A stretch of 39,944 nt of DNA from Streptomyces carpinensis (GCF_002154505.1 NZ_MUBM01000235.1:1-39944); one strand, 5' to 3'; positions 1 through 7,312 are shown, numbered from the stretch's first letter. Program-made: numbers and translations. The notes: a model not told the origin generated them from the sequence alone.

Positions 1-705
1 GGCATCCAGGACGCCCACAACCTCGCCTGGAAGCTCGCCGCCGTCCTCGAGGGCTGGGCCGGCCCCGGCCTGCTGGAGACCTACGACACCGAACGCCGCC
101 CGGTGGCCGCAGCGACCAGCGCCCGCGCCTCCGCCCGCTCCGTCGAGCACAGCCACCCCGGCTTCGCCCCCGCCCCCGGCGTCGGCGGCGGCAAGCGCGG
201 CGGCATCCTCAACGTCGTCCTCGGCTACCGCTACCCGCACGGCGCCGTCATCGGCGCCGCCCCCGACGCGGAGGCGGTGCCCGACGCCATGCGCCTGACC
301 GGCGAGCCCGGCAGCCGGGCGCCCCACATGTGGCTGCGGCGCGACGGCGAGCGCCTGTCGAGCCTGGACCTGTACGAGCGCTCACTCGTGCTGCTCAGCG
401 ACGCCCGGTCGGGCGCGGGGTGGCACGCGGCCGCCTCGCGCATCGCGGAGGGCGGGGGCACGGGCGCCGGCGTACGCCTGGAGTCGTACCGGATCGGGCC
501 GGATGCCGGAGCCGAGCTGGTCTACGACACCCCGGGCACCGGCGACGAGACGGCACCCGACTGGGCCCGGACCCACGGCGTCACACCCGACGGCGCCGTG
601 CTGGTCCGTCCGGACGGCTTCGTGGCATGGCGGGCGGCAGACGCCGTGTCCGATCCGGAAGGGATGCTGCGGGAGGTCCTGGTGACGCTCCTGAGAACCG
701 CCTGA
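1..705 (+). CDS. FAD-dependent aromatic monooxygenase, C-terminal part (5' truncated by window)
   Basis: The frame is open from base 1 and ends at TGA 703-705, giving 234 residues. The first visible residues read GIQDAHNLAWKLAAVL. This is the second FAD/ribityl motif of class A flavoprotein hydroxylases (PHBH fold), which normally lies about two thirds into a protein of about 500 residues, so roughly half is missing upstream. After the motif comes ETYDTERRPVA, typical of polyketide hydroxylases, then a C-terminal thioredoxin-like domain ending in VRPDGFVAWRA, the usual tail of RdmE/PgaE-like and MhpA-like enzymes. Known family chemistry is NAD(P)H- and FAD-dependent hydroxylation of an aromatic ring. 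The substrate cannot be told from this part. A very strong hairpin follows the stop. Confidence 0.85.
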   Translation, partial: GIQDAHNLAWKLAAVLEGWAGPGLLETYDTERRPVAAATSARASARSVEHSHPGFAPAPGVGGGKRGGILNVVLGYRYPHGAVIGAAPDAEAVPDAMRLTGEPGSRAPHMWLRRDGERLSSLDLYERSLVLLSDARSGAGWHAAASRIAEGGGTGAGVRLESYRIGPDAGAELVYDTPGTGDETAPDWARTHGVTPDGAVLVRPDGFVAWRAADAVSDPEGMLREVLVTLLRTA

Positions 706-722
706 CCGGCCGATCCGGCGAT

Positions 723-770
723 ACGGCGAAGGCCACCCGCGCCCTGCAGGGCGCGGGTGGCCTTCGCCGT
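723..770. terminator. 48-nt perfect palindromic terminator
   Basis: Two 24-base arms are exact reverse complements with no unpaired spacer (ACGGCGAAGG...CCTTCGCCGT). It sits 18 bases after the hydroxylase stop. Streptomyces often uses long GC-rich hairpins without a U-tract as terminators. A perfect 24-bp stem is exceptionally stable and symmetric, so it could act in both directions. Confidence 0.8.
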
Positions 771-869
771 GCGGAGCCCCTCGTGGCCGCTGCTGCTGCA
801 TTGGGATCACCGACGTCACCGGGTCGGGGGACCGCGCCGCCGACCGACAGGCCGGACACACCGAATAAG

Positions 870-882
870 TGTGACCATCACA
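870..882. promoter_or_regulatory. TGTGA-N3-TCACA inverted repeat with an 8-nt direct repeat
   Basis: The sequence TGTGACCATCACA is a 5+5 inverted repeat. The octamer GTGACCAT occurs at 871-878 and again at 888-895, 17 bases apart. Both lie 45-70 bases upstream of the small secreted-protein gene. The half sites resemble Crp/Fnr-type half sites, but the 3-base spacer is not the canonical 6. It is an operator candidate only. Confidence 0.3.
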
Positions 883-937
883 TTAAGGTGACCATGCAAC
901 TCCGGACCGTCACCACACCTGGCAGGAGGACCAATCG

Positions 938-1303
938 ATGAGCCTCACTCTGCAGCGCCTGCTCGGCGTCACCGCGGCGGTGGCCACGGGCGCGGCGGCC
1001 CTGCTCGGCACCGGCGCCAGCACCGCCCGCGCCGCCGAACGGGCGCACTGCGACCGCGCCGAACAGAACATGTGGAGCGACGGAGCCAGCCGCAACCTGA
1101 CCGCCCATCACTGCAGCATCCCGTCCCACCAGAAGCGCTGGTACACCGTCGAGATCGACACCCTCGTACAGAAGCACTACAAGGGGGACACGCTGGACGG
1201 AGCGGTCGACCGGACCAAGACCCTGCACAACAGAACCATCAGATGCCTCGGCTACACCTCCGACAACGGCGCGGTGAACTGGTTCGGATGCCCACCCACC
1301 TGA
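938..1303 (+). CDS. small secreted protein, unknown function
   Basis: The product has 121 residues. ATG 938 is preceded by GCAGGAGGA with 7-base spacing, which fixes the start. Residues 1-32 form a Sec signal: short N-region, hydrophobic LLGVTAAVATGAAALLG, and cleavage near ARAAERA. The mature part of about 90 residues has four cysteines (near HCDRAEQN, HHCSI, IRCLGY and FGCPPT), suggesting two disulfides in an extracellular domain. I recognise no family. It lies between the hydroxylase terminator and an integrase remnant, so it is probably island cargo or on its edge. Confidence 0.75.
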   Translation: MSLTLQRLLGVTAAVATGAAALLGTGASTARAAERAHCDRAEQNMWSDGASRNLTAHHCSIPSHQKRWYTVEIDTLVQKHYKGDTLDGAVDRTKTLHNRTIRCLGYTSDNGAVNWFGCPPT

Positions 1304-1360
1304 TCCGCCCACCAAAGGCCGGCGCCGTCGCCCCGCCCCCCACCCGGCTCAGCGTCGCGA

Positions 1361-1452
1361 CGGACACCTGCACGCACATGGCCTCGGACACACAGCGCGA
1401 AGCAATCAGTCACATGGATCGCCCGCCCAGACGGGACCTCGATCGCGAGTGA
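1361..1452 (+). pseudogene. tyrosine integrase C-terminal remnant (copy A)
   Basis: The frame ending at TGA 1450-1452 reads LSVATDTCTHMASDTQREAISHMDR and closely parallels the remnant at 10340-10542 (ISIAMDVYTYVTSDTRREAIGHMDR). It is the last segment of a phage-type tyrosine recombinase. The expected catalytic tyrosine (V-Y-T in the other copy) is cysteine here, and no upstream catalytic boxes precede it in frame. It is followed directly by the tRNA-Thr 3'-end copy A, the position expected for an integrase gene next to its attachment site. It is certainly non-functional. Confidence 0.7.
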
Positions 1453-1576
1453 CCGCCCCGGTCGATGCCACCCGTGGATGCCGAACGCCCCGGACCGATC
1501 ACCGGCTGGGGCGTTCGCGCTGTTCAGCGGAAGAGCCCCCTGTCGGATTCGAACCGACGACCTTCGCTTTACAAGA
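1361..1576. repeat. tRNA-Thr attachment repeat, copy A (integrase tail + terminator + tRNA 3' end)
   Basis: About 216 bases align without large gaps to 10450-10666 (copy C). The alignment runs through the integrase tail, the GCCCCGG...GGGGC hairpin near 1490-1515, and 43 bases identical to the 3' part of tRNA-Thr (1534-1576: acceptor, T-arm, variable loop and part of the anticodon arm). Homology stops at ACAAGA, inside the anticodon region, as expected for an att half-site left by integration into a tRNA 3' end. The orientation is the same as the intact tRNA (minus strand). Confidence 0.8.
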
Positions 1577-1914
1577 TCCTCCCTGCACCTCGCAGGGATG
1601 CGTCTCGATGGACGGCAACGTGCGGTCTCGTCGCCGTCAACGGCTGCCGTCCGGCTCCATCGGGAGCCGAGACCTACGCATTACGAGTTGTCCGATCTTG
1701 GTCCGGGGGCGTCCGTGAGCGTACACACGGTCGGTTCCCTGCCTGCTCAGCGGGCGTCCCAGACTCCGGGGAACAAGGGCAGACGCTCCCGGAACAAGCA
1801 ATGGCTGAGACCGGAACTGAGACCGCGGCGCCCGCAGTGCAGGGCCAGGGCCGTCCAGGGGCGGCGGGCGCACAGTCACACGGCGCGATGACCGCGGCGT
1901 TCTGGGCAATGGGC
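1577..1914. other. island junction without a gene; small hairpins and a tRNA-like stretch
   Basis: I see no convincing gene in these 338 bases. There are two compact hairpins, at 1580-1598 (TCCCTGC arms) and 1652-1669 (CGGCTCC arms). On the minus strand, 1690-1671 reads CAACTCGTAATGCGTAGGTC, which resembles the anticodon loop, 3' stem and variable loop of a tRNA-Thr(CGU). The 5' stem does not pair and no canonical T-loop follows, so I do not call a tRNA. Confidence 0.4.
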
Positions 1915-2733
1915 TCAGGACGCGCCCGGAAGCTGGGAGACCTCCACCGACTCGTTGGCGGACGGTGTCGCCGACGGGATCGGCTTGTCATAGTCCGACA
2001 GGGTGAAGGTCAGGTCGGTGCCGTTGCCCTTCTGGGTGCCCCCGATCAGGTATGGCTTGCCCTGCGTCGCCACGTAGTACGTGGCCGCCCTTCCGTCCAC
2101 CTTCCCGGTCAGCGGGATGGCCTTCATGCCGTTGAACGTTGTCTCGGTGCCCTTCTTGACGTCCGTGAACGGCGCGCCGCTGCCGATGGGCTTCTGGAGG
2201 GCCTTGATGGTGCAGACGTCGGCCAGTTTCTTGAAGATCGTGTCGCTGGTCGTGCCGTGGATGTACCGGTTCTTGAAGCGCCCCGCGTCTGCTGTGCCCT
2301 CGCTGCCGGGGACCGTGGTCTTCCAGAACGTAGCGTCGGGTTTCACCCATACTTCCGCGCCGCGCCTGACGAGCTGGAAGCTGCCCTGGGTACCCATGGC
2401 TATCGAGCCGGTGCAGCCAGCCTGGTCGTACGAGAGGTCCGCCGAGCTGTCTCCATTGCCTTTCTGGGCGTCTGACCCCGTGTCCTTCAGCGTCATGCGG
2501 ACGGACTTGGCGCTGAGCATGGCTTGGTACGCCTGATGGCGGATCTCCTTCGGTGACTTGTCCGCGATGCCGTTGCCACCGTTGTCGTCCGCTGAGAAGC
2601 CGAGCATGCGGAGAAGGATCGCGTGCGTCGTGGCGGGTGCGGCCTGGGCGGCGGCGCCGACGCCCAGGAGCGTCCCTGCGGCGGTTACGGTGATGGCCGC
2701 GACCTTGGCGATCCTCTTACGCGTTCGAAACAC
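1915..2733 (-). CDS. exported protein of LolA/LppX-like type, unknown function
   Basis: The product has 272 residues. I chose GTG 2733 over the upstream ATG because GAAGGA lies 7 bases before it and the protein then starts with a clean signal peptide (VFRTRKRIAKVAAITVTAAGTLLGVGAAAQAAP). Cleavage is expected near residue 31. There is no lipobox cysteine. The mature part has the pattern of Streptomyces LolA/LppX-like proteins: a helix with AYQAMLSAKSVRM, then strands such as GSFQLVRRGAEVWVKPD and later YYVATQGKPYLI. Two cysteines may form a disulfide. The tail is low-complexity (PIPSATPSANESVE). In the family the fold binds lipids at the cell surface; for this protein that is inference. Confidence 0.75.
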   Translation of the reverse strand: MFRTRKRIAKVAAITVTAAGTLLGVGAAAQAAPATTHAILLRMLGFSADDNGGNGIADKSPKEIRHQAYQAMLSAKSVRMTLKDTGSDAQKGNGDSSADLSYDQAGCTGSIAMGTQGSFQLVRRGAEVWVKPDATFWKTTVPGSEGTADAGRFKNRYIHGTTSDTIFKKLADVCTIKALQKPIGSGAPFTDVKKGTETTFNGMKAIPLTGKVDGRAATYYVATQGKPYLIGGTQKGNGTDLTFTLSDYDKPIPSATPSANESVEVSQLPGAS

Positions 2734-2988
2734 GACACTGTCCTTCTTTCGGTTGATGAGCCTCACTCCGGATCGGTGAGGTCGTGTTTCGAGTAAGCCC
2801 GAACGGGTCATGCGTCGTCACGCCACTGAATGCCGTGACTTGACACCCTCAAATGATCTTGACAAACTCCGCGTCCCGCCCAGGCGAGCCCGGTGCCCAG
2901 CCCCGTGACAGCCCTTCCGGCCCTGGGACGGGCCCCTTGACGGACCTGCGCGTATGCGCGGTCAGGACTGCCGCGTTTGAATCTACGT

Positions 2989-3567
2989 ATGAGTACCGAT
3001 CAACCGCTGCCGGGCTCCGAGGAACCGCCGGAGGAGCCGTTGTGGGGGAAACCTGACGCACCCGGTCCACCGACCGATATGCCGCCGCTGGCGGCCAGGT
3101 GGCGGCGGCTTCTGGCGCGGATCATCGACTACATCATGATCATCGGAGTCCCCTCCAACCTCATTGTGTGGATCTACGATCGCATTCACCCTGCTCTCGG
3201 CTTGATGGGGAGCGCGCTGCTGGGCATGATCTTCTGGCTCGTGTACATCGGCTACGACGGCTACCTGCTCACCACCCGCGGCCGGACCTTCGGCAAGCAG
3301 TGGATGAAGATCCAGGTCGGCATGCTCCATGACGGATCGCTCCCGGCCGGCTGGCCTGGCTGGCTGCGCGCTGCGGCCTACGGCCTGCCGGGGGTCCTCG
3401 CGGAGGCCGGATGGGCGCTCTGGGCGATCAACGTCCTGCCGGCGTTCGTCCCGTCCGTCCTCGGGATCCTCTGGCTGATCAACGTCCTGTGGTTGCTGTG
3501 GGACAAGCCCTATCACCAGGCGCTGCACGACAAGGTGGCCAAGACCGTCGTGGTCTCGGCCCAGTGA
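2989..3567 (+). CDS. RDD family integral membrane protein
   Basis: The product has 192 residues. I chose ATG 2989 (MSTDQPLPGSEEPPEEPLWG); a TTG 12 bases upstream is possible and no clear ribosome site is seen. A proline-rich cytoplasmic N-terminus of about 35 residues precedes the RDD signature LAARWRRLLARIIDYIMI, giving R..D in the first helix. Transmembrane segments follow at about 46-65, 72-92, 120-145 and 150-170. The motif RGRTFGKQWMKIQV is the conserved inter-helix RTxGK stretch of the family. The end, YHQALHDKVAKTVVV, is also canonical. RDD proteins are membrane proteins of unsettled function; some act in ion transport. Confidence 0.88.
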   Translation: MSTDQPLPGSEEPPEEPLWGKPDAPGPPTDMPPLAARWRRLLARIIDYIMIIGVPSNLIVWIYDRIHPALGLMGSALLGMIFWLVYIGYDGYLLTTRGRTFGKQWMKIQVGMLHDGSLPAGWPGWLRAAAYGLPGVLAEAGWALWAINVLPAFVPSVLGILWLINVLWLLWDKPYHQALHDKVAKTVVVSAQ

Positions 3568-3594
3568 ACGGTACTCACGGTTCGGCGGCGCTCT

Positions 3595-3738
3595 GGCAGC
3601 CATGATCGCAATGTCTCGGGCGAGAGCACCCGCGGGGAGGATGTCGTCGGAGTCGAGGACCTTCACCAGCTCGCCTCGACCGCGGCCCCAAGCCAGAGTC
3701 CGTGCCACTCCGGGACCGCCGCGCCTGTTGTCGCTCAC
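3595..3738 (-). pseudogene. glycosyltransferase family 2 fragment
   Basis: The minus frame reads NRRGGPGVARTLAWGRGRGELVKVLDSDDILPAGALARDI. This is the core of a GT-A glycosyltransferase: a P-G-V-A-R-T-L helix followed by the D-x-D/DD metal and nucleotide-sugar motif. Only about 48 residues survive. The frame then runs antisense into the RDD gene, and no N-terminal Rossmann strand or C-terminal half is present. It is a decayed remnant beside a terminator, consistent with gene turnover inside the island. Confidence 0.6.
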
Positions 3739-3756
3739 TTTGACGCGGGAAGGAAG

Positions 3757-3780
3757 GCCCGGCTGCCGTAGCAGCCGGGC
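3757..3780. terminator. hairpin terminator after the secreted Ig-like protein
   Basis: The stem is 10 bp (GCCCGGCTGC with GCAGCCGGGC) around the loop CGTA. It lies just downstream of the stop at 3788 on the minus strand and terminates that gene. Confidence 0.75.
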
Positions 3781-3787
3781 CGCCTCG

Positions 3788-5398
3788 TCAGCTGGTGACG
3801 TCGACGTAGTCCTCGCGGCTCCTGCTCGCGAAGTGCGTGGTGCCGTTGTCGTAGAAGTGTGCTTGCCAGGTGCCGTCCGTCTTGGCGGTGAACCTCCGGC
3901 TGAAGCTGCCGTCGGCGGCGGTGGTGGTCGATCCCATGTAGCCGTAGGAGGTACCGGTCCCGGCGGGCTTGAAGTAGAAGCGCACGGTCTGGGCCGCGTA
4001 CGGCTTCCAGGCCGTGGCGGACGCGGCCCGCTGCTTGAGCGTACCGGTGAGGGTGAGGTACTGGCCCTGGCGGACCGGCTCGGGGTTCGCGTTGAACCCC
4101 GCGACGGTGGTCACGGTCTTGGTCAGGCGGAAGCGCGTCGAGGTCGACCCGGCGAGGTCAGGCTTGCCCGCGTACCGCAGTCGCCAGTAGCCGTCGACGG
4201 GCGCGTTCTCCAGCGGGGGCATGCTGAAGTACCGGCCGATGACGGTGCCCACGGTCTTACGGGTGGTCCAGTTGGTGCTGCCGTCGGCCGAGTACTGGAG
4301 TTCGACCGTGGCGGGGCCCGGGGCGGCCGAGGTGGCGCGCTGGACGAGGGATCCCCCCGCGTACACCTTGCGGTACTTATCAATACTCATGCCGACGTTC
4401 GTGAAGGCGGTTCCCGCCGTCACCGTGGCACTGATGTCGGCGGACGTGGAGGTGTTGAGCCACGGCTGCTGGTAGCTCGTGCCGACCTTCCAGGTCGAGG
4501 ACTTCAGGACCCTCGCGGGCTTGGCGAACCGGCCCGCGGCGTCGCTCGTGAACCCGGACACTGTGGTGTTGGGGATCGTCAGCCTCATCGGCGTGGCGAC
4601 CGGCTTCTGCGTGCCGTCCGCGGCGGTTCGCGTGATGCCTCCGCGGATGGTGACGTAGTTGCCGTAAGGGGCGGTCACCGAGCGGGAGCCTTCATCCAGG
4701 GCGATCTTCACCTGCTGGCGCTCGACCGTGGGGTCGACGATCGTGCTGCCCGTGCCGTTGGCCGTGGAGACGTGCTGGAGGCTGATCCGGACCGAGCTCT
4801 CCGTACCCGTGAAGTCCACCGGCGCGGCGAGATGTCCGGCGGCGTCGGTCGAGACCGTCTTGGACCGGCCGCCGAAGGCGACGGTCACCTGCTTGCCGGC
4901 GAGCGGAGTGACCTTTCCGTCGCGGGGATCGCGAGCGACCAGGTCGGCGGAGACGGTGGTGTGCAGGCTGTCGAGGGAGACCGCCTTGGGCACGGTGGTG
5001 TTCCGGAACAGGGCGAGTGCACGGTAGTCGAGTTGCGCCACATCCTTGTGAAGGATCGGTTCGCCCTCGGTGCCCGTGTACTCGATGTCCACGGTGTAGA
5101 GGCCGAGGTCGGCAAGGCTCAACGGACCGGACCGGTAATAGTCCTCCGCGCCGCTGCTTTCGCAGCAGTCGCTGTACGTGAAGTCCTTGACGGTCTGAAC
5201 CGGTGTCTCGCTGCCCTTCTTCCGGATGTGGGCCACGAAGTCGGGCATGGAACCCACGGACATGACCTCGATGCCCTCAGGACGCGCTTCGACGTTCATA
5301 GTGCCGACGGGGTCCGCGGCCTGCGCGGTGCCGGGTGCGAGCAGGGGTCCGAGTACGACTGTGGCGGCGACGAGCGCCGCCGAGGTGAACCTCTTCAA
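3788..5398 (-). CDS. large secreted protein with Ig-like domains
   Basis: The product has 536 residues. The start is TTG 5398, preceded by GGGGGA with 5-base spacing. The signal peptide is MKRFTSAALVAATVVLGPLLAPGTAQA, with cleavage near residue 27. The mature part is a chain of beta-sandwich-like modules. Repeated motifs include TDAAGHLAAPVDFT (about 185), TSDAAGRFAKPARV (about 285), and TTAADGSFSRRFTAKTDGTWQAHF (about 505), the usual strand pattern of bacterial Ig-like repeats. One CC pair lies near residue 78. There is no sortase signal or catalytic motif. Secreted chains of this kind are common and poorly understood in Streptomyces; an adhesive or structural role is inference. Confidence 0.8.
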   Translation of the reverse strand: MKRFTSAALVAATVVLGPLLAPGTAQAADPVGTMNVEARPEGIEVMSVGSMPDFVAHIRKKGSETPVQTVKDFTYSDCCESSGAEDYYRSGPLSLADLGLYTVDIEYTGTEGEPILHKDVAQLDYRALALFRNTTVPKAVSLDSLHTTVSADLVARDPRDGKVTPLAGKQVTVAFGGRSKTVSTDAAGHLAAPVDFTGTESSVRISLQHVSTANGTGSTIVDPTVERQQVKIALDEGSRSVTAPYGNYVTIRGGITRTAADGTQKPVATPMRLTIPNTTVSGFTSDAAGRFAKPARVLKSSTWKVGTSYQQPWLNTSTSADISATVTAGTAFTNVGMSIDKYRKVYAGGSLVQRATSAAPGPATVELQYSADGSTNWTTRKTVGTVIGRYFSMPPLENAPVDGYWRLRYAGKPDLAGSTSTRFRLTKTVTTVAGFNANPEPVRQGQYLTLTGTLKQRAASATAWKPYAAQTVRFYFKPAGTGTSYGYMGSTTTAADGSFSRRFTAKTDGTWQAHFYDNGTTHFASRSREDYVDVTS

Positions 5399-5663
5399 GG
5401 ACTTCCCCCAGAAAATCAGCGAATGATCATCTGGTGTGACCCCTCAGGCGGCGCCTTGGTTGTAAGCATGATCGTCCGAATTCACGAGCCGGCCATGACA
5501 TCACTTCGAAGCCCTCAGGCGCAGGGCCAAGCAGCCACAGTGAGGTCAGCTCCCTGGGGGAGTCCGAGAGTTGGCGACTGTCGGAGGTGCGGCACCGTGA
5601 TCCCGAGGTCGTGCGGAGCTTCGGTCGCTGCGTCCGGGGCCGCGGAAGCCGCTCGGTCGGCGC
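5399..5663. other. intergenic, no gene seen
   Basis: This is the leader of the secreted-protein gene on one side and the downstream flank of the DUF4260 gene on the other. I see no coding frame with a ribosome site and no strong hairpin. Confidence 0.5.
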
Positions 5664-6083
5664 TCAGCGCTGCCAGCCGTCGGCAGTGCGCAGTCCGTAG
5701 CCGAGCGCCCGATCAGAAGCGATGTGCAGCAGCCAGCCGAGTGCGAAGGTGAACAGCCCCACGTTGGCACCTGGTCCGTCGCCCGGCAGGAAGGGGACGA
5801 CGACGAGCCCCAGAACTGGGCCGATCGGCCGGTGGACGAGGTTGTAGGCGGCCACCTTGCCGCGTGGGAGCTGCCCGGGTTCGTGCGGCCCCGCCGGCCC
5901 GACGAACAGCGTCAGGTCAGGAGCGATGAAGCCCACAATGCCCAGCGGAATCGTCCCGCCACCGTGGTTGACCATCTCGAGCACGGTCCAGGCCAGCAGA
6001 AACACGGCGAGCAGGGCCCAGGCCCCACGGACCGGGCCCGAGGCTGAACTCCGGGTAGCCTTATGGGACGTTGGGGAGGTCAT
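5664..6083 (-). CDS. DUF4260-like small membrane protein
   Basis: The product has 139 residues. ATG 6083 is preceded by AAGGAG with about 7-base spacing, which selects it over the longer frame. The protein shows four hydrophobic stretches: GAWALLAVFLLAWTVLEM; IPLGIVGFIAPDLTLFVG; GPVLGLVVVPFL; and VGLFTFALGWLLHIASDRALGYGLR. The PDL motif plus the final H-x-x-x-D-R-x-L-G-Y-G-L-R are typical of DUF4260 proteins. Function is unknown. It lies downstream of a TetR regulator on the same strand and may be one of its targets. Confidence 0.75.
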   Translation of the reverse strand: MTSPTSHKATRSSASGPVRGAWALLAVFLLAWTVLEMVNHGGGTIPLGIVGFIAPDLTLFVGPAGPHEPGQLPRGKVAAYNLVHRPIGPVLGLVVVPFLPGDGPGANVGLFTFALGWLLHIASDRALGYGLRTADGWQR

Positions 6084-6136
6084 GCGTTCACTCCTTGCAA
6101 GGAGACGGTGGCCGAGATCCAGCTTGGGGCGGGGTG

Positions 6137-6379
6137 CTAAACGGTTGGCAAGGCGACGAGCCCTGCGGCGCGGGATTTGGCACCGCCGATGGACTCCACG
6201 GGCAACACGTGGGTGTGACCGGTCCGGTCCGGGGTGAGATGGAAGCGGTGGACGGCCCAGGTGCCGGCGAGCTCCCACCACGTTTGACGCGGCCGTGGCA
6301 TGGCCTTACCCGGGGAGGATTGCACTGCCGCCCTGAGTAATGCGGCTGGCACTGAAGACGCGGCAGAAGGGCAAGACAT
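6137..6379 (-). CDS. hypothetical 80-residue protein, possibly truncated
   Basis: ATG 6379 lies 2 bases after the TGA of the TetR gene, with GAGAGGA overlapping its end, so translational coupling is likely. The product (MSCPSAASSVPAALL...TWWELAGTWAVHRFHLTPDRTG...GLVALPTV) has no motif that I recognise. The WWELAGTWAVHRF segment looks like folded-protein sequence, so it may be a fragment of a longer enzyme that lost its 3' part. It is followed by the DUF4260 gene. Confidence 0.4.
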   Translation of the reverse strand: MSCPSAASSVPAALLRAAVQSSPGKAMPRPRQTWWELAGTWAVHRFHLTPDRTGHTHVLPVESIGGAKSRAAGLVALPTV

Positions 6380-6381
6380 GG

Positions 6382-7017
6382 TCAGGTCCTCTCTGGGTGA
6401 CGGGTGGCACCGGTTCCGGCCAGCACTTGGCCGACCAGTTCCTCGACGTAGTCGGCGCCGATCGGCGCACCGGTGACCAGGAGCCGGTAGTACAGGGCTC
6501 CGGCCAGTTGATCGAAGAGCACTTCGGACGACGTGCCCGGGGCCAGGGCGCCGCGCTCACGGGCGCGGTCGAGCAGTGCCAGCGGCAAGGCGTTGCGCCG
6601 GGCGAACAGGTTCCGTACGACGTCGCCCACATCGGGGTGCCGGGCAGCGGCCGCGACCAGTTCGGCGACGACTCCGGCCGACCGGTCCTCCTCCCCCGTC
6701 AGGTCCCGACCGACCCGGCGCATCCGGTCGAGTCCGGTCGCGACGGCAGTGAGATAGACGCTCAGATCGCGCCTGATGTCGCCGGTGTCAGCGACCGACA
6801 CCTCGTCCTGGATCTTGGCGACGAGAGCGACGAGCAGATGGTCCTTTGTGGGCCACCGCCGGTAGAGCGTGGTCTTGGCCACCGCGGCGCGGGCCGCCAC
6901 CTCGTCCATGGCGAACCGGTCGTAGCCCCGCTCGACCAGCAACTCGTGGGCCGCCTCAAGGATCCGTACATCGGCGTTCTCGCTGCGGGGACGTCCTCTG
7001 CGCACGGGGGCTGTCAC
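6382..7017 (-). CDS. TetR/AcrR family transcriptional regulator
   Basis: The product has 211 residues and starts at GTG 7017, with GAGGAGGAG about 10 bases upstream. Residues 1-60 form the TetR DNA-binding domain: GRPRSENADVRILEAAHELLVERGYDRFAMDEVAARAAVAKTTLYRRWPTKDHLL, with the helix-turn-helix at about 33-52. The C-terminal ligand domain ends EVLFDQLAGALYYRLLVTGAPIGADYVEELV, typical of the TetR C-terminal group seen with efflux or detoxification genes. Two inverted repeats in the upstream gap (7068-7087 and 7108-7133) are plausible self-operators. It is transcribed with the following 80-residue ORF and perhaps DUF4260. Confidence 0.88.
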   Translation of the reverse strand: MTAPVRRGRPRSENADVRILEAAHELLVERGYDRFAMDEVAARAAVAKTTLYRRWPTKDHLLVALVAKIQDEVSVADTGDIRRDLSVYLTAVATGLDRMRRVGRDLTGEEDRSAGVVAELVAAAARHPDVGDVVRNLFARRNALPLALLDRARERGALAPGTSSEVLFDQLAGALYYRLLVTGAPIGADYVEELVGQVLAGTGATRHPERT

Positions 7018-7067
7018 AGGCGTTGCTCCTCCTCGTCCAGGCGCCGGTCCGTCACCCTGGCCATTTC

Positions 7068-7133
7068 AATACGGCAGTTTCGTTATTGAGAGTAGAGAGC
7101 GTCACATATTTACGCAACGGTAGTAGCGTAAAT
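7068..7133. promoter_or_regulatory. operator candidates for the TetR regulator
   Basis: A perfect inverted repeat, ATTTACGC - 10 bases - GCGTAAAT, spans 7108-7133. A weaker one, AATACG...CGTTATT, spans 7068-7087. Both fall in a locally AT-rich stretch 50-115 bases upstream of the regulator start, where a TetR autoregulatory operator normally sits. The 26-base length and 8-bp arms suit a TetR dimer pair. Confidence 0.55.
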
Positions 7134-7142
7134 GGCTCAGTT

Positions 7143-7312
7143 TTTGATCATCTCTCGGTCCTCCGGGGTCACTCTCACGTCATCGGCGGCGTGCACAACC
7201 TCCGCCGCCGGACCATCCCCTGGTCGAACGTCCAAGCCATCCAGATCGAGTCTCTCTTCGGAAGCCGCACCGTCGTGATCTACGAAGCAGGCGGCCGCCG
7301 TACCCGCCTGCT
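7143..7312 (+). pseudogene. bacterial PH-domain protein fragment
   Basis: The plus frame from 7143 reads FDHLSVLRGHSHVIGG...RTIPWSNVQAIQIESLFGSRTVVIYEAGGRRTRLL. The IPW..VQAI......RTVV.YEA.GRRTRL pattern matches the membrane-associated bacterial PH-domain proteins of Streptomyces. The start is missing. The 3' end breaks inside a 20-bp inverted duplication (7275-7323) that replaces the rest of the gene. Confidence 0.55.

Noticed and set aside
1671..1690. Functional tRNA-Thr(CGU)
   Set aside because: The anticodon 5' stem does not pair and no D-arm or canonical T-loop is present.
1465..2475. 336-residue plus-strand frame over the att copy and the exported protein
   Set aside because: It runs through tRNA-derived repeat sequence and antisense to a gene with a signal peptide and ribosome site. 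It has no start site or family.
3602..5752. 716-residue plus-strand frame
   Set aside because: It is antisense to the secreted Ig-like gene and has the Arg/Gly/Val bias of a GC-rich shadow frame.
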